This document shows positions 42,067-55,400 of a stretch of 63,232 nt of DNA, piece by piece. The position numbers and the translations under genes are program-made. This DNA comes from Seminavis robusta. Taxonomy: Eukaryota > Bacillariophyta > Bacillariophyceae > Naviculales > Naviculaceae. The notes beneath the pieces were generated by a model. It made no database searches, was not told where the DNA came from, and worked only from the letters and a program-made list of their open reading frames with translations. The DNA is taken from NCBI GenBank assembly GCA_903772945.1, contig CAICTM010000494.1, positions 1-63,232 of the forward strand. Reading direction: 5' to 3'. The number at the start of each line of letters is the position of its first letter. Within the stretch, counting starts at the first letter, position 1.

Positions 42067-42633
42067 ATGGAACAAGACGGAGACGCGAACCCTGCGGCAT
42101 CGACGGTCTCGGAAGAGTCTTCGTCGCACAATGGCGTTGACTCGGGCCACGAATCGGGTGACGAAAATGGTGACGGGCTCGACTACGAGCTGGATCCGGA
42201 CAAGCGACGAGAAGCTCGCAAGTTGCGTCGGGTCATGGCCAACCGTCGATCCGCCCGGGAATCGCGAGAACGTCGAAAAAAATTATTGACTGATCTGCAG
42301 GATTCGGTAGAAAGTCTGACGGCCGAGAATGCCTCCTTGACCAAGGAGAATTTGAGTTTGCGCAAGGAATTGGCCAGTCTCTTGCAACAATCGGGTTTGG
42401 CCGGAGCGAATGCTGGAAATTTGTCCAATTTGGCGTTGCAGTTACAGCCACCGGGTCCAGTGGTCAGTGGAAGTAGTGGTGCCAATGGTAACGATGAAAA
42501 CTACAACTCGAATGGTAACACGGAAGCTGGAGCTGGATCGAGTGCTGTGGATCCAGCCGGAACGACAGCAACGACGGAAGATGGAGGAGCCAACGCTACA
42601 GATGAAGCGTCTACTAGTTCCAAGGTGATTTGA
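42067..42633 (+). CDS. bZIP transcription factor
   Basis: An intronless 188-residue ORF. The acidic N-terminus is followed by the basic region RRVMANRRSARESRERRKK (residues 54-72) with the N-x7-R pattern (N59, R67) that contacts DNA. The zipper continues with heptad Leu at 77, 84, 91, 98 and 105, with Asn in between. The C-terminal third is Gly/Asn/Ser/Thr-rich and looks like an activation or disordered region. It acts as a nuclear dimer. The target site cannot be told from sequence; the basic region is of a general plant/diatom type. No LOV or other sensory domain is present, so it is not an aureochrome. Confidence 0.93.
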   Translation: MEQDGDANPAASTVSEESSSHNGVDSGHESGDENGDGLDYELDPDKRREARKLRRVMANRRSARESRERRKKLLTDLQDSVESLTAENASLTKENLSLRKELASLLQQSGLAGANAGNLSNLALQLQPPGPVVSGSSGANGNDENYNSNGNTEAGAGSSAVDPAGTTATTEDGGANATDEASTSSKVI

Positions 42634-44200
42634 GATGGTCATTAGTGAAAAGATGACGATTAAAATATGCATTCTTAGGAGAACCACGGCATGAACGCAA
42701 TCAAGGAACAGAGGGGCGACATGTGGCTATTGGTAGCAAAACTTGGATGGGAAGTCTCGCCAGTGTGAGGTATACCAAGTTGGTTATGGTGGAAGATTGA
42801 AATGCCTAGTACAATGATGAGTGCCTTGTATACAGTATAATATACATTATTTGAATAAATCAGTCTTCCTTAGCCTTGCCTTCCCCTACTGAGTACCTAC
42901 CGTAGTGTTGCGTAAAAAGGCAGCAGATTGCCTCCAACTGCTAGATTTTTGGTTCCAGTTTTTTAGTTTTCTTCCGTGCGCTCTTTGCTCGTTCCTCCTG
43001 ATCCCTTGAATTCTCTTTCTTGCCTGTCTTTTACTCGAGTGTGTACTCTGTGTACTCTGCATGCGAGAGCGAGAATGAAAGATTCTTTCCATGGATTGTG
43101 GTTGTCAACTGAGTCAAGACATCCATCCCGATAACATTCACATCGTGATGGTGGCTCGTGCACGGTGAAAGGTTTGTCTCTACAGAGAATGGAAAGTCCG
43201 GAAGCTGGACTGTGAGGGTGTCCGGAAGTGCGTCTTCTTGCATTTTCCCAGCAAGACCGCCATGGCTTCAGCGCAGATGAAACTGCTTGGAGATCCAGTA
43301 GCGCAGAGAAATATTACATTCAAGGCCGGATATTTTGGGCCATCCACGCGGCGGCTGCGGCGGCGGGTGACAATGTTAACCATAAGGCGTTTGTTGTGAC
43401 CAAAACCAGTCCCCAAAGTGGGGAAGATTGCTTTTCCTTTGCGGGCGACAAATACTTAAGCTCCAATGCATTGCTGATCGATGTGTGAAGCTTTTTTGAG
43501 GTGACATCAGGAAGCAAAATATCTTGCAGGTCAGGGGGGATGTAGTCGGGATTATCATGGAGGATGCAAGAGTCTTCGCTGGACGTGGGGCTCGTTGTCT
43601 CCGTTGCTCTGGGATCCTCCAGCACCATCTCATCGATTGCAGTACTTGTAGGGATCATCTATCTGCCGTTCGGTAAAGAGGATAAACAATGGTTGGAGTT
43701 GTTTGTTTTTGTTCCACGCTCAAGCAAATCTCAAACGAGACGAATCGAATCGCCCTTTCGCTGCGTCGTGCGAGGACCAATGCCATTCTATCTACGATAT
43801 ACCGCTACCATAACCGGTACCGCCGGTACCGGTACTCTCCCATGCAGTCTCAAGTTTTCTCCGCTAAGTTCACACAGCTCTGCCGGAATAGGTTATTGTC
43901 ACCTCTGTCAATATTTCGTCTCCTGGAGACGATTTGTTTAGGGGTAATGGTACCGATGGGGGCAGAGGTTTGAATTATACCCGGCGCGCATTACTTAGAA
44001 GGCCCTGTAGAAGTCTACGTATTCGACTAGTATTGTATTGACGGGATACAGTCAACGCATGTACATGCACATGAAAGTCGCCTTGCGTTCTTCACATTTT
44101 AAAAGTTGGCTCCTGATTTTTCGGGGTCGCCTGTGATTTGATTGGACCCTTGATCTTTTTTCAATGACTGACATTGAATGACGTACGAGGTGCAATGCGA
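42634..44200. other. Intergenic, one weak ORF on the minus strand
   Basis: 43320-43658 (minus, 112 codons) has a hydrophobic stretch ending near an alanine run and is not recognised. It may be a small membrane protein but lacks other support. ACCGGTACCGCCGGTACCGG is a dense palindrome at 43815-43834. Confidence 0.4.
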
Positions 44201-44419
44201 ATCTGAGAAAGGTAGTTGTAGTAATAAAAGTTTTTATATACAGATTAATTTACCCTATATCCCTACCGTTTATACTTATAACAAGAACCGTCTTCTCGCT
44301 GGAACATTTCATCGTATTGATCTTCTCCTAGGACAGAAAGCCCAATAGTATCCTTAAATCTTGCAAGCATGTCTCTCATTCGTTGTGGCATGGCAAAGTT
44401 CTTTGGATCCCATTCCAGC

Positions 44420-46030
44420 TTCTTCATATAAGAACAAACCACTCATGTTCGCACCCTTGATAACACCACGTAAGCCAGTTTTGACAGTATCGCATGAATG
44501 TACCAATAACCACACTGCAGTATATCCTGTAATTTGTGTCCAGTTGTCGCAGAATTGCTGATAATCGGGAACTGCTTACCTTCATCTTGGTGTGTACAAC
44601 TTCTCCGTCATAAAACATCTGGTACTGAAAGTGTAGTCTTGCTCCGTTACATAAAAAGTACGTGGCATAATAGTCTCATTTCATGTTCCACAAGGATAGA
44701 TTTGACTTGACCTGAGAAAAAAGCCCGAATCTTGCAGCCGTTGTCGATTTGAATAACCATGGGGGTCAACCATGCCTCACATTCCACCTTTCTCACAAAA
44801 AGCCGGATCCATTGGCTTCTCCATTCGGAACATTCGTGTTCTCTGTAAACATTACAGGACACCCCTTATATAACTTCAAAGCAGGATCAAAACGTTTTCG
44901 TGAGTCCGAACGGGTTTTAACGAGTCTTCTCCAACATGTTGAAAAGAAGTGCTTTAAAACCGAATTGCTCTTACAGGAACCAGTGTCCCTGCTTGATTGG
45001 CCATTTGAAGATCGTCCATGAAAATGAGTACTGCATCCTTCAGCACGGAATCATCAGCAGGTTTGTTCTTCCCGCAAATTCTTCGAAGATAGCTGAGTTA
45101 ATGGCATCTCGATCTCGATTCAGATAAGTAGCAACTTGAATGTTCTCTGGTGGAACATGGTTGGGCCAACCACGCAGGCGTCTTTGATGGTCTCAATATC
45201 TTCTTTCTGTTGGTCGCCCTTCAGGAATCTTAAACAGCGTTGCCCCCATTCAGGATCGTCTTTGAAGCGGTGCATTCCATCTAACTCAATAAATGAATTC
45301 AGAGAGTCATGAAATTCAGGAATGGTGTGCTGAAGATTGTAAATTGGGGGCGTCCACTGGTTCAAGTTGAGAGTAGTCCCCCGCGAACACCAAGTTAAGT
45401 CCCCCAAATGGTTGGTTTCGTCTTGCATCAAGGTCTTGGTGTAGTGGAATATTTTCACTAAGTCAAGTTCCCCCGCGAATGAAATTTCGTCGATGATAAG
45501 CATCCGTGCGTCACTCCATTTTTCTACCAAGTTCTTCGCCACACCTTTCCCGAGTTCTGTTCAATCCCACAGCTGAATGCGTTGTTTCCCATGTAGTATT
45601 GTAGCAGCAACCCCGACATAGCAGTGACAAACAATGGTTCGGTCGTTAAATGGATGATCAATCAAACCAGAATTCTTTGCCATAGGCCATGATCTAAGTC
45701 AATTACGGTAGTTTCCCACTTCCTCCAGGCCCATGTAGAAGAAGAATCAGTTGGGTGCCACGACTTCCCTTCAAAATCAAAAGGTTTTTACGAGAAAGTC
45801 GGACTTTTGCCTTCAACCCCATATCCGGGACTCCATCCTCTAAGTCCACCTTTTCAGCTTCCTCATAAAATGTCAACAAGAAGGCTGCAATGATACACTC
45901 GAAGCCCTTCTCTGTTTGTCGTCCAGATTGGCAGCCGTTGCCCAGTACCTTATACTTCTCACGCTTCCATTCGCCTGCGACACTTACAACCTGCGGATTG
46001 TACTTAAAAACATTTGCCCTTGGATGCACT
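44420..46030 (-). pseudogene. Broken PIF1-like helicase of a Helitron
   Basis: On the minus strand 45703-46029 ends in LILLLHGPGGSGK, the Walker A box of PIF1-type helicases. A base seems missing directly after it (GGGAAACTACC), so the frame breaks there; in the shifted frame TTVIDL follows. 45120-45542 begins AKNLVEKWSDARMLIIDEIS, which contains Walker B (LIIDE). Further pieces at 44647-44862 and 44424-44618 continue downstream. At least three frameshifts are needed to join them. It would have been a 5'-3' DNA helicase used in rolling-circle transposition. Confidence 0.65.
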
Positions 46031-46316
46031 CCCGTTTGTTAAGTAGACTTCAATGATCTTGTGATATCGAGGTGTAGGCGGTTTACTTTGCTTCTCTTTT
46101 TAGTGCCATCGTGTGAAAGTCAGCACTTAGGTAACAAATTCGTCTTCACTAACGAATTCTCAGGAATGGTAACTGCACGTTGTATCCGCGTTGTCGCTTC
46201 CATTGTGACGTATAGCGTAAAACTAAAGACCATCAAATGTGCTTGCCAGAAAGTCCCGGTTTGATCTGTTGTGCCCTGCTCTCAAGATCACGTATCAATC
46301 TTCGTAAACCTTTGAA

Positions 46317-48857
46317 TCAGATCATCTTCCTCATGTTCGTGTCATCATCAGATTCGTTTTCGTACATGTTCTCCTCCCATTCCGGTCTATAGGGCTTGGT
46401 AACTCGTTGAAGATCATCCTCTTTCACCTTATACTCGGGTTGTTGAAAGCGTTGTCTTGAATTTCTGGATGAATGACAGGTCCTTTCTGAGAAGACGACG
46501 GGTTTTTCGTTATTCGCTTTTCTCAAAACATCGTATTCATACACTTCACGAAGTCTTTCAGGAAAGCAAAGTTGGTCTGGGTACGGACTTCTTTAAATAA
46601 GCCAAACATCGATGCGGACAAGTACAAACCCAAAGAACTTCCGCATAAGTATCCATTGCCTGTTCAGTTCGCAGTAGGACACGTCAGGATATTCGCACCA
46701 AAACCGCCTGCATCTGAGAAGGCCCATTGTGGACCCGAACCAATGCTTCTTCTTTCCTCAAAATTACTCCCGTTGAAGTTTCACCAGTTAACACCCCGTC
46801 GTTTCTTTTGATCGCTGATGGATGCACGAAATGCCCAGTGTCAGCCATAAAGGCCATTTCTCCTCATCAGTTCGCTGACGCTTCCGCCTGTGGACACTCT
46901 TCATTGGTCGTCCTCGTAAAGCTCGTAAACCGCTTCACTGACACATTCTCTAGATCTTTGTTTCGACCAGATAGTGGAGCGCCTGTTCTCAAGATAAGCC
47001 TACCTGTTGGTGAATATCGTTAGTTCTGATGACACTTCTTGTTTGTTCAACAGCAACATTCATCTTTGATCGGACAGTAGAGAAAGCGATGCGAAAAGTA
47101 GAACCTTTGATTTGTTCCGCGTAATGAATGAGCCAATGATGGACCAATGATATTTGACTTGTTATGGGCAAAAGCTGCACGGCAGATCCGAGAAGAGCCT
47201 CCTTGTCATCGTCTTCATCACTCTTCCGTTTAGGGATTAATAGCACGCTCAACAGTAGCATACTCGGCCGTGTTCGTCTTGCTGCGTAGACTTGGTTTGG
47301 TACTTCATCTGGTACATGGCAGGGTCCAACCGTAATAAAGGATACGTTGCTGTTGCATGCAAACTTGACTCTGAAATAGCCTTGCACACTGATTCTGGAC
47401 AGATCATACGCATTCCTTTTCGGTTGGAATTCCACTATGGGCTGTTTCCGGGAACCTCCGGTCCAATCAAACCATTTGGTTTCTGTATTCACTGCACCAC
47501 CCTTGATTCCGACGAGGCCTGTCAGGAAGCTGTATCGACATTCGCACTTTGGGGCTGGTCCACATGTATGCGCTCGACCCAGCTTGTTGCACTTGAAGCA
47601 TCCTTTGACATGACAAGAAGTATGATGTTGATAGAGAGCATTAATAATCACTGTAGGTGTTCAGATACTGTTGCCCGCGATACTCTTCTGGAAATCCACA
47701 ACACGAGCTGCATTCTGGTTTTGGCACTATGTCCCCTCATCACCGGTGGTCCTGATCCATTCATTCCTCACACTGTCGTAAATACAAGTCAACAGATCCT
47801 CATAATAAATTCGAATCCGCAGTGATCACAGTATGCAAACTTTCCGATACAGCGTTGTACCCTTCTTATGTCTTAGTTACCGGAGTACTGATCCACACAA
47901 CCACAGGGGGATCCGAAAACTCTTGGACACTTTACAAGCATGATAGAAAGATCCAGGAGAGTTCTGGTATCTGTGGGGAACATCTCTGTGGTGAGCCATC
48001 CGTTCGTGGTATTTTGAAAGGCACTTGTCGGAATCTCTTTCCGTTGCGATCTCGCTGCGCACAAACACCTTCTTGCGCTTAAAGAAATTCTTGATCCAAA
48101 CGTAAGATGGGTGTGCACTGCTTTCGGCCTTGTTCTTCAAATGCTGCTGCCATCGCCAACACTTCCCAAAAAGTCCCGGCTCTTCTGTAGCACAGTTGTT
48201 ATGGCGGTCCCATCCTATAACTTCTTCACATAGAATGTCGAACAACATATCGAAATGGAGTGCTCCTAGTGCTGGAAAATCTAACCGAAGCTGTCTCCGT
48301 CTTTGCTTCGTTCTTGAAGATCTCCTCGCTTGCATCTTCCCAATCACCGTCAGGCTTTTCCACTTCTTTCCGCTTAGTACTTCCATTACCACACTGTTTT
48401 CGTCATCAAAGCTCATGTCAAGAATACAGTACCGTGCCAAAGTAGTGGTTCATTGTTTCAGCGGTACCTCTAGCCAACTTGCTGCTTCATTTGTGTGGGG
48501 CAGTCTTTGCTGATAGCATTTAGGCATTCAGTATGCACTTGCTTGAAGTAGACCGGCTTGATAATTCCTGCTCTTCGACTTGATATAGCCCTAGACAACG
48601 TAATCTCCATCTAGACCTTCCGCAATTGCCTTTGCAGAAAACTTCCCCTTCAACTGAATTCGGGCTCTCTTGAAAAGTCGGATTTTGTCCCATACTATAC
48701 ACAACAAACTGGAACATAGGTGAAGAAATTCCGGTTGGGACACTGACAAAAGTGCGCCAGGAAGTCTTCTGTGTTCGTCCAGTTCCTCCAACATCCGTCC
48801 TCCATGAGTCTGAAATCCTTCATACTTCCGACGCCATATGGGAAGTTCAGCAAACAC
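46317..48857 (-). pseudogene. Broken N-terminal Helitron-like Rep region
   Basis: 46989-47651 (minus) has HHTSCHVKGCFKCNKLGRAH, a Cys/His-rich stretch, then KWFDWTGGSRKQPIVEFQPKRNAYD, which matches the region typical of diatom Helitron helicase-like proteins. Pieces at 46317-46544, 47877-48440 and 48591-48857 (e.g. MSFDDENSVVMEVLSGKKW) lie upstream and downstream in other frames. No frame is open over more than 220 codons. The HUH Rep catalytic motif was not seen. Confidence 0.55.
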
Positions 48858-49399
48858 GACTGAATCAAGGCATCAGAATCCGTCCCTTGTAAAAAAGCCT
48901 TTGTAGGATCATGCTGGAGCTGTAAATCGAACCCTCTTCTCTTGCATCTCCTGGAAAATGTCTTGAACTCGTCATGTTATCGAATCCACATTGGTCTCAG
49001 TAGCTAGCCATCGGGAAAGTAGCAGTGAAAAGTTCGTGTTGCTCCACATTGAATTCTCAGATTCGACTTCTTTACTCGTTCCACTATCACAGGTGTCACC
49101 CTCTAACTCTCTGCGGTACGCATCAAGATCGAGTGGTTCCAGCTCCGGTTATTCTGTACAAGCCATTCCAACAGCAGCCATGATCTTGTCGTTACGAATA
49201 CTCCGAGTTGCTTTCTTTTTCTGGTCTGGCGTCATCTTCCTGATAGCAGTATCACGACATTCTTGTTCAGGCCCTTGCTTCTAGATGTGCCGTGCACGAC
49301 CAATCACATTGTAGTCTACCGCATAAAGGTCATGATCCCTTCAAAGTTTTCATCCTTCGCCAACATAGGAAAAACATACCCGTAAGATTTCACTGCTAA

Positions 49400-50800
49400 T
49401 AAAGGCTATCTCACTTTGTTAATTCCTTGAGAATATCAGGTGCACATCCAACAAAGTTGCTGTTGACAATGCATATAGTGGCGTTTCAGGCTTCTCCTTC
49501 TTCAGTTTCCCGTGAAATCCTTTGCAACAGGATATGCCCATTTCGACCGTTGCGCCTTTTCCGTAAACTCCACGTGGTGAAAGCGCCAGTTCACAAGCAT
49601 CTTCGACATCCTCAGAACTCGTGGATCCTAAAGGAACGTTCACAGCTTAAAACGCGGATGATCTTGGAAGACTTGTCCCAACGTAGATGTCTTGAACCTT
49701 CTTTAACTATCGAAGAACAACCATCCACATTGTTTTCATGCAGATGGTTTCATCGCATACGAGCAGACATAGGGCGTAAACGTCTTTGGTCCATGGATCC
49801 ATCTTCATCAGATTGTCATACCGCGTTGATGTTAGCCTGAACGACTCCACGGTCTTGACATGCCGATAATTTCAAAAGGCTCAAAGTTGGACATGGACAT
49901 GGAGCTGCCACCAAGAAGAAAAAAAGCCCCACAAGCACTCATGTAGAGGAACACATCCTGCCATTAGATTTTGTAGAACGAAGCCTATCTTCACAGTTCT
50001 TCGAACAGACACTTTCGCTGTATGCATCGTGGTAATCGAAGCAAAATTTACTCTATTATCTATACTCGATCAATTTTCACGATAGACAGCTGACTTCACT
50101 GGTAGGCATCACGCTATCTACACACCAACCAAAGTGAAAACAGCGTGACAAATCTTTATTCATTTCAGCGAAACCAGTCGCACACGTTTCCTAATCTGTA
50201 TGTTGATCGTTAAGTAATCCCACGTCTTTCATTTACATCCGCGCCCCGCTCCCATTCGCTGTGATTTTCACTTAGATGACATATACCCCGAAAATCAAAA
50301 ATCGTGAGGGCCCGCTCTAGTCATCTGGGTGGTAAGATAAAATATCATTATATGCACCGTTTCAAATACCCTAAATCCCTGCCGGCAGCAATTGGGGATT
50401 TCACACAACTCCAATCACACGTGTGTTCTTCATGTTGTCTACGGTACGTCCTTAAATAATTCAAATCGAATCTTCCACGAAAACTTGCGATTTCTAGCGA
50501 GGTATCGTGCACGACTTCCGCTGGCAACGCCCTTCCCCCTTCGATACAATGTGTACTGTTTCACTATAGGATACAAGCCAGGCTACACGATCTCCGCTCA
50601 ATCGTATCAGCGAATACACTCAGGCGAAGACATCCCCGCTTTCTTATATACTTTCTTTGCATGAAAATGTATATATGCAACATTCCTATCGCATCGATCA
50701 TCTTGAAACAGCACAAAATCAGTTCAGCAAAACCTCAAACATCCTCATCCTACTAGCAGCCAACCATCAGCCATCTCTCCTGCCCACGTAGTACTTTCTA
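49400..50800. other. Non-coding repeat-derived DNA
   Basis: Continuation of the decayed element up to about 49850, with a minus-strand frame at 49419-49643 (SPRGVYGKGATVEMGISCCK) that looks coding-like. 49850-50800 holds nothing recognised. Confidence 0.4.
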
Positions 50801-50809
50801 TTTTACCTT

Positions 50810-52200
50810 CTTCTGTTGACAATGTTTTGCCTTTCAACATGGCACTCACCTTCCTCTTTCGGACTTCAAGTTTTCAGAACTCCTTCACCATGTCTTCCCA
50901 ACACCCGACATCAACACAGTCGTCGCAATCGAACCCTACTTCCGCGGGTATCAAAGCAAGAAGAAAAGGCGGCGGCAACAAAGCAAGAGGTCCTTTCAAC
51001 TCCTGTGAGTTCCACTGTAATTCCCAGCAACCTCAAGGAAGACGAAGAATACCCCTTCCCCGGAATGTTCCTCAAGTTCACAGGCTTTGTTGAAAGAAAG
51101 CTACCGGGTGTATATGTACAACCGACGCAAAGAACACCCCGTCAACGGCGTTAAACCAAAGACATGATGGCCTTTTTTCAAGCCCTCGCTACAAGCACAT
51201 GATCGAGTGGTATTCAAATTGGTGGACCCGCTTCTGCTGATGGGGAAAGGCTCCTTATTACGAGGCCACCAACGGTATTGCTTATGACCAAAGAGGTTTT
51301 GTTATCATGTGCCCCAGAGGTGAAGTTGACGACAAATGGTGAACGTTTCTTACCCAGATCCCAACCCCAGAAATGGCTTGAAGTGGTTCAATGAAACTTT
51401 AAACCGGCCTACATGCATACGTGTACGACCCGGCAAAGAAAGATAAACCCTACCTAGTTCTCGACGAACAGGAAAAGTGGTACAAGGTCCATGAACCTGG
51501 AGTGAGCTGATCACCCACTCCGACATCATGATCACCTTGTGACGGATTCTGGATCGATCAAGGCGAAACCGCACTGTATCCGAATCCTCAAGGACGACAA
51601 GGGCATGTGTACTCTATTTGGCTCGTGGTCAACTCCCGGCTCCACGTCTTACGTCCGTTGATTTCACCGAAAAACCTTGGATGCATCGGATTTCGGTCGC
51701 ATGCGGGCCATAACTGGTGCCCGTCGCAACATTATTACAAGCCACTACGACGCACACCATCCCCCGCCCCACCTCTACTCCACCAGTTCGCCTTCAGCTG
51801 CCACACGGCCCTCCCCATGGTTTTGCACTACCCCCGGCATGAACTTTGAGGCCTTCTTGGAACTCTTCTCGAAAAGCACCAGCAGGAGAACGGTGGTAAG
51901 TCTCCTACAGTAGCTTCCCGTATAAATCCCCCGTGCCCTCACTTTCAAATCTCAATACTGGACCTCCCAATTTATTCGCAAACCATTCCCAGTTCCAATG
52001 CACCAAATACGTCATCTCCCGTCCCACCTGTTCCACGAACCACGTCGGCAAAGTGTCACCTGCGAATAGTCAAATGATGACACTCCACATGTATGAAGAA
52101 AGCTGCCGAATTGCTCACGATCCTATTACCGAATACCCCAGTCCGACGAAGAGCGGGAAACAGAGGAAAAAGAAGACACCAAGCTCCCAGCGGAAGCGAG
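50810..52200 (+). pseudogene. Unrecognised decayed coding region
   Basis: Open pieces on the plus strand (50816-51154, 50827-51093, 51607-51913) shift frame repeatedly. A stretch YPFPGMFLKFTGFVERKLPG looks protein-like, and codon use there is not random by eye. No family is recognised. It may be part of another transposable element. Confidence 0.35.
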
Positions 52201-52467
52201 CCAACCCTCCACTTAACACATACTATCACACAAAACTTTTACAACCTCACATAAACCACGTTGACTTCAAAATTGCAAAACCTAACCCTAAATATAAGCC
52301 ACATGATCATTCGATTCTATTCACCATTATCCTGTATTATAGACAAGTTAACTAGTACTGGAAACGGAGACGACCCAGGGGCATATGAATTTCAAGTTGA
52401 CCCGCGAAGTTATCATTCGTCTCCCTCCACTATCGATATCTGGATCGACCGTAGGGTGTCCCCCACC

Positions 52468-55400
52468 ATGACCAGAGATGACAGCATTGCTGGTGCAGCT
52501 GTCGAGGAAGGAGAGTCAGAGTTTGTGCGTGTGGCTTGTGCTGCTGCATTGCGCAACGATGGCGAAACTGTGCGAAAAGAACTGCAGTGCTCTCAATCGC
52601 CCACCGTAGTCAGTTCTCTACATTCGCCGCTCTTGAAGAGCACTGCCAATGCCCAACTCTTGCACCAACGGCTCTTTTCGGGGTTCGATTCCTCTTTCCA
52701 GCAAGTCAACGTGGATTCAGTACTGCGATCCCTATTGATGATTCCTCCGGCATATGAAACACCCTGGGAAGCAACATTGGCAATGGTCACGTACCTGCAA
52801 TCCACCAATGACGATAGGGATATCACAAGGGACGCTTCAGCACCTACTGGTAGAAAGAAACCTCATTCATCCTTGCTGCGATCTGCCACTATTGAAATCC
52901 AGAGCTTTTTGCAACAAACCGTAGCATCCTGGTGGGAAAGGGAAAGACGATTGGGGCATGCTACCAATACTCAGAGTGCTATTGGTAGCAATTCGACACC
53001 AACCACCGACCAAACGCCTCGCACATGTATATTGAAGATTGTCAAGCAGTTGACGCTGCCACTACTCTCTACTGACATTGGATGCACAACCATACCCAAT
53101 AATGATTGTTCCAAAAACAAGCAACGACGAGAAAATGACGACAATTTTTGGATGATGCCATCATTGGAAATGATCACCACGATGGTCTCTATTTTGCAAG
53201 GAATGGACGATACTTTGCATCAAGAAATTCTGGATTGCGTCTTTCCAGCCACAATTCGACCCGATCGATTGCTGCCATGGCTCGGCTTGGCCACTGATCT
53301 GCACCCTTTTCTTCGCCCTGATGACTGGGATACCCTACTCAACAATCTGAAACGGCAAGACTTTACACACTTTGAACTACAAGATCTACCTGGACTCATG
53401 ACAGCAGTCCTGTCGCTGACAAATGCGCTCGTTTCCAATAGCGTCTATAATGATGGAAAAGAGACCATCTCAAGTGAGCGACAAAAGCTGTTGGCGTTGA
53501 AAAGAGTGGCGCTGGATTTGCTTCATTCCGCTGCTATAGACCTGGCCACCTTTAATACAGTAACGGCGGTGTTCCATCAGGGGGTAGCAAACAGTACCAT
53601 TACGGGTGATTGGATGGACATGGATGATGAGCAAGACGAGGTGGGTGAGTCTACTACACCACGGTGGGTCAAAGCCAACATGATGCTGGCAATGCTAGCA
53701 GCAACTAGAAAGTCAGGTTCCTCCGTGCTGGATAATCTGCTCTCACGGGCATTAGCACATGCGAAGAAAAGGCCACGGCGATCCATAACGGGGGTAGAGG
53801 GTGGGTGGCGTATACTGGTGTCATTGGCAATGGGGGGAAACGAAAAGCGACACACTAAAGTCAGAAACGAAAAGGCAGTCAATGGTTCATGGTTGAAACA
53901 AGTGCAACGCATGTTCAAGGGGGTTTGCTATTTGGGAAACGGACACTTTCAGCGCAACAATGGGCAGCAACATCAGGCTAATTCACTGCTCAATAACATG
54001 GGTCGACTTGTCTACCAGAGTCTATTCTTAGTGCATGACGGTGATGAATCTCAGGAAGGCTTGAAGACATCTCAGGCTGCACTCGTTGCGGAACGGGCAC
54101 AGGATTGGATCAACGCTGCAAACAGCAAAATGAATTCCAATCAAGGCGAACTGGAGGCAGATGAAGTGGCGCTAGTGGCAGTGACATTTATCGTTACCTT
54201 TGGGGAGGTGCCGTTGTCGAGATTATTTGTACTGAGGGGCATGGTTCAGGCAATTTCAGGGGAAGCAAACTTCCAACATTCAAAGACTGATATTGCGCTC
54301 TTGAACTGCCTCATCCTATCCACCATTGTCGGGCACAAGAATACCCTCCAGTCTGAATGGACACCGATTGTAGACGTTGTCGCAGCAGGAAAGTTACCCA
54401 GGGAGGTCTTTTGTGCCCTGTTGCCTGCCATTGTAAAGACATCCACGAAAGCCCAAGGAGCAGTCCTGTCGGTGACGAGAAAATTCATTTATTTGCCAAC
54501 TCATGCCGCCACATGGGGACTGCAGTCCATGGATGCGAGTCGCGATCGCATTCAATGCGGTCTGTTTGGCTTGTGTGTCTTGGTCACCATGTCCGAGGAG
54601 AACGATTGCTCAGCAGACGCTTGGAAGATCCTGTCTGAGATCATTGTTTCCAACAGTCCTCCATTTCCAGTGGCAGCACGGACGTGGTTGTTCCGTCTAC
54701 TCGAAGATGTTGTGGAGTCATGGGAGTGCTGCTCTCAGCGAGTCACTGGTCGCCTTTTCAGAGCATGTTTGGTGCACTTGCTCTCTTTCATGGCAAAAAA
54801 CGATGTATTCAACAAAATGTGCATTTGTCCTCGTTCTGTGTTCACCCTCTGGAGTCTCTCCGATTCCCTCACAGTTCGTGCAAAGGCGAATGAGGATTTG
54901 CCCGGGTTGCTGAAGTTGGCCTCGTGCCTTTTCTTTCGAACGCTGCAGAATGAAGATGGCTTGAGAAACATCAAGACAGTTGGCATCCTATGGTCCGCGA
55001 TGCTTGAGTGCTGTCGACCCAACACGACATCTACGGTGGAGGCGCCTCACATGGTTCATACGGATGACGACAAGAGTTCGCGTCAATTGTACTGCAAACT
55101 ATTTGTGTGCATAATGATTTCCTTGGCCGATTTTGCTTTGAGAGGTATCTCCAGTTACTCCAGTCAGGCGGTCTGTGACAAGAACGTTCCGCAGCTGTTC
55201 AACTTCGAGGTTGAAGGGATGAGATCACAGCTTGCAACTCTCGAGCTTGCGTCCATCCAACCAGGACATGAACAACCACGTTGGATTCATGGTACTTCGG
55301 TCAGCAACAATGAGCTAGTTGGCGCGAGGTCATCGGCGTTGCCCCACGATGCCCTCGAATCTTTGGCACTGTCGCTTTGTGACTCGCTTGCACTTTTCAT

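Larger units (their letters stand above)
44200..50400. mobile_element. Decayed Helitron-like element (estimated span)
   Basis: Between 44420 and about 49650 the minus strand carries pieces of Helitron-type Rep/helicase proteins in many frames. Short similar sequences, ACCCTATATCCCTACCG near 44252 and ACCCTAAATCCCTGCCGG near 50368, lie close to both ends and may mark them. Target AT and the CTRR end were not confirmed. The GC and codon pattern differ from the flanking genes. It appears inactive. Confidence 0.45.

Noticed and set aside
43320-43658. 112-codon ORF with a hydrophobic segment
   Set aside because: Might be real, but there is no homology, splice or promoter evidence, so it was left inside the intergenic entry.
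52261-52467. 69 extra N-terminal codons of the 1766-residue protein
   Set aside because: They overlap repeat-like DNA, and the ATG at 52468 has better context.
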